Shown here in pieces: positions 1 to 5,480 of a stretch of DNA of 8,936 bases. Every line of letters starts with the position of its first letter. Positions within the stretch are counted from its first letter, which is position 1. The stretch covers positions 1 through 8,936 of the forward strand of contig JAILAS010000098.1 in the NCBI GenBank assembly GCA_024681495.1, read 5' to 3'. Source of the DNA: Eubacterium sp. (GTDB lineage Bacteria; Bacillota; Clostridia; Lachnospirales; Lachnospiraceae). The position numbers were made by a program, and so were the translations under genes. Under the pieces are notes generated by a model. That model was not told the DNA's origin. It ran no database searches and worked only from the letters and a program-made list of their open reading frames with translations.

Positions 1-250
1 CCTTAATCCTGTCGGGCAGCTCCATTGTCTTCTCGATGTTTCCCAAAGACGGCGACGCCTGCTTGAACTCGCCGATGATGGAAAGGCCGTCCTTCGAGAG
101 TGCCTCGTAGAAGCTCTCCTTAGCCGGAGTCGCCCCGGTGCCGCGGGAAGCCATTTCCTCGGCAATCCTCCTGGCCTCCCCGAACGGGAGTGCCTCCTTG
201 TGCCCGGGGATTCGCAGCTTCTTATCCTCTACTATCTTGTCCAGAATCAT
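1..250 (-). CDS. trpC: Indole-3-glycerol phosphate synthase, N-terminal part (cut by window edge)
   Basis: The first 83 codons are visible; the rest lies past the left edge. The family closes the ring of 1-(2-carboxyphenylamino)-1-deoxyribulose 5-phosphate to give indole-3-glycerol phosphate, in the cytoplasm. The sequence opens MILDKIVEDKK, typical of the family's N-terminal helix. It then has GLSIIGEFKQASPSLGNI at residues 55-72, which matches the first barrel strand of TrpC. There Lys63 corresponds to a catalytic lysine and SPS (66-68) to the conserved motif. The ATG overlaps the trpG TGA as ATGA, and GGGAGG lies 8 bases upstream, so translation is probably coupled. The gene follows trpG directly, with no trpD between. 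A fusion to another trp domain downstream cannot be excluded because the C-terminus is not visible. Confidence 0.93.
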   Translation of the reverse strand, partial: MILDKIVEDKKLRIPGHKEALPFGEARRIAEEMASRGTGATPAKESFYEALSKDGLSIIGEFKQASPSLGNIEKTMELPDRIK

Positions 251-822
251 TTGTCGCACCTCCCGTTTACGAAGTTCTCAACAATGCGCTTGCCGTACTG
301 TGTGAAGACCGACTCGGGATGGAACTGCAGCCCAACCACGGGATAATCCCTGTGTTCCATCGCCATTATCTCGCCGTCGTCCGTGCGGGCCGTGACCTTC
401 AGGCAGTCGGGGAGTCCTTCATCCAAAACCGCCAGCGAGTGATACCTGGCAATCCTTATCGGGGACTCGATGCCGTCGAAGATGCCGGCTCCGTCGTGCT
501 CGATGAGCGACTGCTTGCCGTGGTAGATCTCCTTCGCGTACGACACATTGCCGCCGAAGGCGTAGCCTATGCACTGGTGTCCCAGGCAGATGCCCAGGAT
601 GGGCTTCTTATCGCAGAACTCCTTCACCACGTCCACGCAGATGCCCGCCTCTTTTGGGCTCTTGGGGCCGGGCGAGAGGATGATTCTCTCGGGATCCAGC
701 TCCCTGATTTCCTCGATGGTGATCTTATCGTTTCGCACCACCCTCACGTCGTCGTTGAAGATTCCGACGTACTGGTAGAGGTTATATGTGAATGAATCGT
801 AATTGTCTATCAAAAGTATCAT
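247..822 (-). CDS. trpG: Anthranilate synthase component II, glutamine amidotransferase
   Basis: This 191-residue class I glutamine amidotransferase releases ammonia from glutamine and passes it to TrpE for anthranilate synthesis. The N-terminus MILLIDNYDSFTYNL is characteristic of the TrpG/PabA group. SPGPKSPKEAG (50-60) forms the oxyanion-side loop, GICLGHQ (77-83) carries nucleophile Cys79, and LQFHPES (165-171) carries His168 and Glu170, completing the triad. The length is that of a stand-alone subunit, so it is not fused to TrpD as in enteric bacteria. The start has GGAGG 5 bases upstream, overlapping the trpE stop, with a 9-bp gap to trpE. The end overlaps trpC by ATGA. PabA is nearly identical in sequence and one protein can serve both pathways; the operon and its Trp T-box favour TrpG. 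Confidence 0.96.
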   Translation of the reverse strand: MILLIDNYDSFTYNLYQYVGIFNDDVRVVRNDKITIEEIRELDPERIILSPGPKSPKEAGICVDVVKEFCDKKPILGICLGHQCIGYAFGGNVSYAKEIYHGKQSLIEHDGAGIFDGIESPIRIARYHSLAVLDEGLPDCLKVTARTDDGEIMAMEHRDYPVVGLQFHPESVFTQYGKRIVENFVNGRCDK

Positions 823-831
823 GCCAACCTC

Positions 832-2229
832 CTAGTCCATGAGGGTTTTGGACAGAGCCGCCACCTTGTTTCTGCACTCGTTGTACTCGTTCTCGGGGAC
901 CGAATCCGCGACGATGCCGGCACCCGCCTGCAGGTAGACCCTGTTGCCCTTCTTGACCATGGTCCTTATCGTTATGCAAAAGTCCATGCTTCCGGAAAAA
1001 TCTATGTAGCCGGTCGCCCCTCCGTAGAGGCCGCGGCGGCTCTCCTCGAGCTCGTCTATTATCTCCATCGCCCGGATCTTCGGGGCGCCCGACAATGTGC
1101 CTGCCGGGAGGAACGAGCTGACCAGATCGAAGGGATGGTACTCGCCCTTTTTCCTGCCTTCGACCGTGGAGCAGATGTGCATCACGTGCGAATAATTCTG
1201 GACGTCCATGAACCTGGTGACCTTTACGGTTCCAAACTCGGAGATGCGTCCCATGTCGTTTCTGGCGAGGTCTACGAGCATCGCATGCTCTGCGCGCTCC
1301 TTCTCGTCCGCGAGGAGGTCATTCTTAAGGGCGATGTCCTCCTCCTCGTCCCTTCCCCTGGGCCTGGTGCCGGCGATGGGACAGGTGGTGACCGTGTTGT
1401 CCTTAAGCTTTACTATCATCTCGGGAGAGCTGCCGATTATCTCGAAGTCGCCGAAGTTGAAGTAGTAGAGATAGGGCGAGGGGTTCAGCTCGCGGAGCTC
1501 CCTGTAGAGATCGAAGCCCTTCTGCTCAGTCTCTATGGTCCAGCGCTGCGAAAGTACGGTCTGGAACACGTGCCCCTCTTTTATGTAATCCTTTATCTTA
1601 TTGACCTTGGCCGAGTAGCTCTCGAGGTCGTCGGATTCCTTCACTATTTTCCCGTCGTGGACGAAGTTGGATGCGCTCCTGCCCTTCACCGCGCGGGCCT
1701 TCTCGATCATCTCTGCGGCAAGCTTAAGCGACTTCTCCTTCCCCTCCGGGGAGTCATCTCCTAAGACTATGGCGGACATCGTCTCGGCGAGGTGGTCTAC
1801 CACGATGAACTTAGACACCAGCATCATCTGGACCGTCTCAACCCCGATTTCATCCGGATTGTCGTCCGGAATGTCCTCGGTGTAGCGGATGAAGTCGTAG
1901 CCGAGGCTTCCGACCAGCCCGCCGTGGAATGAGAACTCGTCCCTCTCGTTTATGATCTCGAAGCTCGAGTAATACTCCTTGAGAAGTTCCATCGGGTTTC
2001 CCTCGAGGAATGTGTCTATGCCCTCAGGGCGACGGATTCGAAGGCCGTTGCCCTCGGAGGTCACGATTTCGTCGGGTGTGCTTCCGAGGAAGGTGAATCG
2101 GTCGTACTCCTTGTCGTAACTCTCGAGCATGAATCCGACGCCGTCTCCTACCAGCCCCTCGTAGAGGTCTGTCGCCTTCTCGTCGATGATGCTAACAGTT
2201 TTCTTGTAGAGTTTAAGTATGCGTTTCAT
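832..2229 (-). CDS. trpE: Anthranilate synthase component I
   Basis: This is a 465-residue chorismate-utilising enzyme that makes anthranilate from chorismate with ammonia from TrpG, the first committed step to tryptophan. The N-terminal half has MLES at 34-37, equivalent to the LLES element that binds inhibitory tryptophan, which suggests feedback control. The C-terminal chorismate-binding domain shows HVFQTVLSQR (220-229), NPSPYLYYF (249-257), GTRPRG (287-292), LVDLARND (318-325), AGTLSGAPK (376-384) and GLYGGATGYI (400-409). I chose the ATG at 2229 because AGGAG lies 6 bases upstream. An in-frame TTG 27 bases earlier sits inside the T-run of the leader terminator and has no ribosome site. 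The gene is directly downstream of a Trp T-box and 9 bp before trpG. PabB is the main alternative; the Trp-specific leader and trpC neighbour argue against it. Confidence 0.96.
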   Translation of the reverse strand: MKRILKLYKKTVSIIDEKATDLYEGLVGDGVGFMLESYDKEYDRFTFLGSTPDEIVTSEGNGLRIRRPEGIDTFLEGNPMELLKEYYSSFEIINERDEFSFHGGLVGSLGYDFIRYTEDIPDDNPDEIGVETVQMMLVSKFIVVDHLAETMSAIVLGDDSPEGKEKSLKLAAEMIEKARAVKGRSASNFVHDGKIVKESDDLESYSAKVNKIKDYIKEGHVFQTVLSQRWTIETEQKGFDLYRELRELNPSPYLYYFNFGDFEIIGSSPEMIVKLKDNTVTTCPIAGTRPRGRDEEEDIALKNDLLADEKERAEHAMLVDLARNDMGRISEFGTVKVTRFMDVQNYSHVMHICSTVEGRKKGEYHPFDLVSSFLPAGTLSGAPKIRAMEIIDELEESRRGLYGGATGYIDFSGSMDFCITIRTMVKKGNRVYLQAGAGIVADSVPENEYNECRNKVAALSKTLMD

Positions 2230-2254
2230 GGCTGTCTCCTCATTATTTTCAGGC

Positions 2255-2293
2255 AAAAAAATATCCCGGAGCGGAAGTTATTCCACTCCGGGA
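2255..2293 (-). terminator. Intrinsic terminator of the trp T-box leader
   Basis: On the minus strand, TCCCGGAGTGGAA (2293-2281) pairs along its full length with TTCCGCTCCGGGA (2276-2264). This gives a 13-bp stem with one G-U pair, closed by a TAAC loop. TA and seven T residues (2261-2255) follow. This is a strong Rho-independent terminator 26 bases before the trpE ATG. Its 5' arm shares CCCGG (2292-2288) with the antiterminator, so the two folds exclude each other. It should form when charged tRNA-Trp is plentiful and block trp transcription. Confidence 0.95.
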
Positions 2294-2325
2294 CGTATAA
2301 CCTAATCATACGCGGTGCCACCCGG
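2288..2325 (-). promoter_or_regulatory. T-box antiterminator with UGGCACC bulge
   Basis: On the minus strand CCGGG (2325-2321) pairs with CCCGG (2292-2288), and GCGTAT (2313-2308) pairs with ATACGT (2298-2293), one pair being G-U. Between the two helices on the 5' side sits the seven-base bulge TGGCACC (2320-2314), the classic T-box sequence. In this family the first four bases pair with the acceptor end of uncharged tRNA. TGGC fits a 3' end of GCCA, and bacterial tRNA-Trp normally has G as discriminator base, consistent with the TGG specifier. Stabilising this fold removes the 5' arm of the terminator. Confidence 0.95.
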
Positions 2326-2553
2326 TTTTACATGTGTCTCACGGCACATGCCTCATGAAGATATCCATCAATATCTCACCTCTGTAACGGGAGGACCCGT
2401 CTCCAGCTAATAACTATGGCTTTCGCCGGAGCGTCTCACAAATCCATTCGCTGAAATCGTATCCACCGGGATCTCACCATCCCCGGCTCTCTCATGGACC
2501 GTTAGGTCAGTTACTACTTTTGCTCACAGACTTTAAATATCAAGTTGGGCATA

Positions 2554-2582
2554 ATGTTACCATCTGACTTTTTCTTTGTCAA
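2554..2582 (-). promoter_or_regulatory. Promoter for the trp T-box/trpEGC transcript
   Basis: On the minus strand a perfect -35 TTGACA (2582-2577) is followed by exactly 17 bases and a -10 TAACAT (2559-2554) that matches four of six consensus bases. Transcription would start near 2547, about ten bases before the T-box structure. The -35 box starts 11 bases after the stop codon of the preceding gene. No other good promoter candidate was seen between that gene and the leader. Confidence 0.75.
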
Positions 2583-2592
2583 TCGTTTTCCG

Positions 2593-3558
2593 TCAAAAAT
2601 TCGAAATAAGGTCGATAAGCTCGTCCTCGCGCTCAGAAACATAGACGTACGGGTAGATACCCTCCATCCTGCCAAAGTCACGGACATCGTCGAACCTCGA
2701 GCCGTATTCCACTTCGAGAGGCGCGTCGATATCCCCTCCCAAATGGAGGACGGTCAGCTCCGCCGTCGTGCGGCAGACCAAATCGGTGAAACCGCTCCTT
2801 ACGCTTATCACCCGCTTAAAAAGCGGCGCATTGAGTATGAGGTCCGTAGTGCTCGAAAGAAACTCCTTCGTCCCGTCTATTATGTCGTCGTAGTAGAGGC
2901 CACCCGAATTGTTGTACACCTCGTAACCTTTCTCCTTGAGGCGGACCGTGAGCTTCTCCCAAAAGCTCTTGGGAATGCCCTTATTGGTGAATGCCGCGGG
3001 CGCAATAAGCACGGCATTAGCGTACTTTTGCGCATTCTCCGCGGGGGCGGATATGCCGGGCGGAATAACTATATCTCCTATGGGTGAACCCGCGGGAATC
3101 TGAAGGATGTCCTCCTCCCAGACCCTCATAAGGCTCTTTCCGCCAAAACCGGGCTCCACATGGAAGAACACGTCGGGGTACTCAGGGGTTATGTAGCAGG
3201 GAATGTGTCCGTAGCGGACACCATTTTCGTAAAATTTCCCGCTGATGACAAAAAAGTATCTGAGCGCGATAATTTCCTCATCGGTCAGACCCACCACGGC
3301 GTCGATTCCCTCCATCCACTCGACGGCTGCGGCCTGTCTTTCCTTCGCGACCATAATGAGGCTGTTTATGCCGTATTGCGCCTTATAGGCCTTCGCCAAA
3401 GACGCGATGAAGACCGTATCACCGAGGTTAGCCGGAGACACCACGGCCTCGGTGCCCGGCTTATCACCTATGGCACCAGCCAGCGTCTGATAGATCTGCT
3501 CACCGGCAGAATAAATGCTGCAAACGCTCTTAAGCCATTCCATTTCTTTTGGATTCAT
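2593..3558 (-). CDS. GT9/heptosyltransferase-like protein (putative glycosyltransferase)
   Basis: This 321-residue cytoplasmic protein has no signal peptide or membrane segment. It resembles GT-B glycosyltransferases of the GT9 (ADP-heptose transferase-like) type, but the similarity is remote and I cannot name a donor or acceptor. NLGDTVFIASLAKAYKAQYG (44-63) matches the N-terminal nucleotide-fold start. VLIAPAAF (183-190) followed by FWEKLTVRLKEKGYEVYNN (199-217) matches the start of the second Rossmann domain. VISVRSGFTDLVC (250-262) occupies the place of the GT9 donor-site segment (usually a DSG-type motif). The ATG was chosen because AGGGGG lies 7 bases upstream. The gene is 35 bp downstream of the esterase, last in the apparent envelope operon, and just before the trp promoter. 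It may add sugar to a wall or surface glycan; that is inference. Confidence 0.6.
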   Translation of the reverse strand: MNPKEMEWLKSVCSIYSAGEQIYQTLAGAIGDKPGTEAVVSPANLGDTVFIASLAKAYKAQYGINSLIMVAKERQAAAVEWMEGIDAVVGLTDEEIIALRYFFVISGKFYENGVRYGHIPCYITPEYPDVFFHVEPGFGGKSLMRVWEEDILQIPAGSPIGDIVIPPGISAPAENAQKYANAVLIAPAAFTNKGIPKSFWEKLTVRLKEKGYEVYNNSGGLYYDDIIDGTKEFLSSTTDLILNAPLFKRVISVRSGFTDLVCRTTAELTVLHLGGDIDAPLEVEYGSRFDDVRDFGRMEGIYPYVYVSEREDELIDLISNF

Positions 3559-3593
3559 ACCTTTTCCCCCTGTTAACCAACGCTCCCGAAGGC

Positions 3594-4505
3594 CTAATCA
3601 GTCACGGCGCGCGCAAAAAACTCCAGCGTCTCATCCGACCTGGCGGCCATGCTGCCGTCTGCCCTTATAGACGCGATTTCGTCCTTCTCACCCGGCATTG
3701 CCTTGCCGAAATTATGCTCGAAGTAGGCGTGGGGCATGCCCTCGGCCATCGTCGTCTCAACGTACACACCCGCCGCCTTAAGCTTACGGGCGAACTCCTC
3801 ACCCTCGGCGCGCAGCGTGTCGTTCTCGCAGACGCTTATGTATGTGTCGGGAAAGTCCGCAAGCTCCGAACTTTCCGTGTAAATCGGAGAAATGAAGGGT
3901 TCCTTCGCATTGTAATCCTTTACGTAGGAATCCCTGAAGACCCTGCTGGTGAGGGCGTCGTTGCCCTGCGCCCCCTTCTCCTCCAGATCCGTGGCCAGAT
4001 CGAGATAAGGGTAGTTCAAAAGCAGCTTGTCTATCGTGGGGAGCCCGAGCCTCTGGGACAGCAACGTGACTGAGGCCGCCAATGTGGCCCCGGCGCTAGA
4101 TCCGAAGAGATTTATCCTGCCCCTGTCAAAGGGAAACCTGAGCTTCTCCTCGATGCAGTAGCTCATAGCGTCGTAGACGTCGTGAATGGCCGCCGGAAAA
4201 GGATGATTCGGCGCCTTCCTGTAGCCGATGGAGATGACGGTGCAGCCGGTACGACGCCGTAACGCGTCCCAGAGGCCGTCGTCGAAGGCGCATCCGCCCA
4301 CGACAAATCCGCCGCCGTGCATGCCGAAGATGACCGGATTTCTGGCGGCCTCGCTCATCGCCCTGTAGCAGACAATCTCCACCTGCCTGTCATCGAGCGG
4401 CACCAGGTATCTGTCGCCCTGCGCCTTCACCTTATCGCTGATGGAGCTCGTGACTTCACCGGCCTTATACACCTCTTTTTGTACCTGTTCGTATGTCTTC
4501 TCCAT
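3594..4505 (-). CDS. Alpha/beta-hydrolase, HSL/acetyl-esterase family
   Basis: This 303-residue enzyme belongs to the hormone-sensitive-lipase-like esterase group (alpha/beta-hydrolase fold). It is expected to hydrolyse short acyl or acetyl esters. HGGG at 63-66 is the oxyanion-hole motif and GSSAG at 135-139 is the nucleophile elbow with Ser137. Asp229 (in CENDTLR) and His259 (in GMPHAYF) complete the triad, so all catalytic residues are present and correctly ordered. No signal peptide is seen, so it is probably cytoplasmic. The start has AGGAG 6 bases upstream, and the upstream gene's TAG overlaps that ribosome site, leaving a 9-bp gap. About 40 residues follow the catalytic His, a somewhat long tail. 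Removal of acetyl groups from a glycan or an antibiotic is possible given its wall-related neighbours, but the substrate cannot be read from the sequence. Confidence 0.88.
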   Translation of the reverse strand: MEKTYEQVQKEVYKAGEVTSSISDKVKAQGDRYLVPLDDRQVEIVCYRAMSEAARNPVIFGMHGGGFVVGGCAFDDGLWDALRRRTGCTVISIGYRKAPNHPFPAAIHDVYDAMSYCIEEKLRFPFDRGRINLFGSSAGATLAASVTLLSQRLGLPTIDKLLLNYPYLDLATDLEEKGAQGNDALTSRVFRDSYVKDYNAKEPFISPIYTESSELADFPDTYISVCENDTLRAEGEEFARKLKAAGVYVETTMAEGMPHAYFEHNFGKAMPGEKDEIASIRADGSMAARSDETLEFFARAVTD

Positions 4506-4514
4506 GGTTCTCTC

Positions 4515-5480
4515 CTACATCGCGGCCTCTATCAGGGCCGTGTATTTCTTAAGTTTCCCCTCGGTCGGGGCCTTTATCTTATATCCCGAATAAATCTTCC
4601 GGAAGGCCTTCGCCTCCACCGTCTTTAGTTTCTTCCCCTTAAACACCAGTTTCTTAAGGGATGTGCATCGTATGAACGCCTTCTCCTCTATGGTCTTTAT
4701 GTAAGTGCCGAACTTAACCTTGGTAAGTAGCGCCTTATCCTTAAAGGCCTTCTTTCCGACAGCCGTGACCTTATATGTCACCCCGTATTTCTTTACGGTG
4801 TTGGGGATGTTATACGTCGTGGCGGTGTCCGACAAAAACTTCTTAAGCGTAACCGTCTTTTTCCCCGTCACAACGTACTTGCACTTTCCCTTCTTAAAGG
4901 TGTCCCCTACGCTGAGCGTGGGGGTAGTAACCGTCCCGTCGGACGTGGCGGTGGTGGCACTCCCGTAGCGGATTATGGCGGTCCAGCCGCTGTAGTAGCT
5001 GCGGGTGCATATCTCCTTTCCCGTCTGGTCGCCGGTCTGGGTGTAGCCGTACGCGCTGTGCGCGCCGACAATCTGCCCGTCCCCCATGTATATCTCAGTA
5101 TGGCCGCTTCTCCACAGGATGTCGCCGTATTGCAAATCGTCTACTGACGCCCCCTCCGCGGTGGAATCCCACTCGATCCAGGTGAACCCTGCCGCGGTGA
5201 AGATGCTCTGCATGTTTCCGGTCCAACCGCTTCCGGATGCAATGTCGAATCCGGCATAGTTAAACGCGCTTATGACGAACGATGAGCAATCGTAGTCCGG
5301 CCCCCAGCGGTCTTCCTGGCTGTATCCGTGGGTGTCGTCCCCGGCTATGGCTATCGCCCAGTTCACCGCGTCGGTCACCGAGGCGGCCTGCGCCGTGCGT
5401 CCTGACGAAAAGACGCCCAGGAACGCGCCCAGAGCGAGGGCCACGCACGTCATCGCCACTACCGAAATCCTATTCCTCAT
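4515..5480 (-). CDS. Secreted NlpC/P60- or amidase_5-like cell-wall hydrolase with BspA-type LRR tail
   Basis: This 321-residue exported protein starts with a signal peptide: basic MRNR, a hydrophobic core at about 6-24, and a likely cut after AQA (30-32). Residues 35-175 form a papain-like peptidoglycan hydrolase domain. RWGPDYDCSSFV (58-69) contains nucleophile Cys65, GHTEIYMG (126-133) contains His127, and GAHS (139-142) follows. The DxxHGYxQ..R.GPDYDCSS pattern resembles phage amidase_5 domains as well as NlpC/P60, so the exact bond cut is uncertain. After a Thr/Ser-rich linker (about 175-190), residues 195-305 contain Lys-rich BspA-type (LRR_5) repeats such as VGKKAF, IEEKAF and VEAKAF. 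This tail may bind the wall or another surface. The start overlaps the RND gene end by 11 bp; its AGGAG lies 10 bases upstream, inside that gene, so translation is probably coupled. Confidence 0.88.
   Translation of the reverse strand: MRNRISVVAMTCVALALGAFLGVFSSGRTAQAASVTDAVNWAIAIAGDDTHGYSQEDRWGPDYDCSSFVISAFNYAGFDIASGSGWTGNMQSIFTAAGFTWIEWDSTAEGASVDDLQYGDILWRSGHTEIYMGDGQIVGAHSAYGYTQTGDQTGKEICTRSYYSGWTAIIRYGSATTATSDGTVTTPTLSVGDTFKKGKCKYVVTGKKTVTLKKFLSDTATTYNIPNTVKKYGVTYKVTAVGKKAFKDKALLTKVKFGTYIKTIEEKAFIRCTSLKKLVFKGKKLKTVEAKAFRKIYSGYKIKAPTEGKLKKYTALIEAAM

Larger units (their letters stand above)
2255..2536 (-). promoter_or_regulatory. Tryptophan T-box riboswitch leader
   Basis: This element is transcribed ahead of trpE and senses the charging state of tRNA-Trp. 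In order on the minus strand: stem I, with its distal hairpin CCGGG (2486-2482)/CCCGG (2470-2466) preceded by the conserved AGAGAG and containing GGTGAGA in the loop. The specifier TGG follows at 2446-2444, in the context GAATGGA, and reads Trp. Stem II is CTCCGGC (2431-2425)/GCTGGAG (2407-2401). The IIA/B element is ACGGG (2400-2396)/CCCGT (2391-2387), followed by TTA. A stem III candidate is AGATAT (2376-2371)/ATATCT (2364-2359). A further 7-bp hairpin spans 2351-2330. The antiterminator and the competing terminator come last. The 5' boundary is approximate, set from the lower stem I pairing GTCT/AGAC near 2532 and 2437-2434. It fills almost all of the gap between the upstream gene and trpE. 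Confidence 0.95.

Noticed and set aside
190..795. Plus-strand open frame of 201 codons opposite trpG
   Set aside because: trpG on the other strand has a full catalytic triad and operon fit; the antisense product has no recognisable features.
2230..2256. Upstream TTG start for trpE giving nine extra residues
   Set aside because: It lies in the T-run of the leader terminator, has no ribosome site before it, and the downstream ATG has a well-spaced AGGAG.
2545..3087. Plus-strand open frame of 180 codons across the trp promoter and GT9-like gene
   Set aside because: It runs antisense through the promoter and the conserved minus-strand gene, with no ribosome site or domain support.
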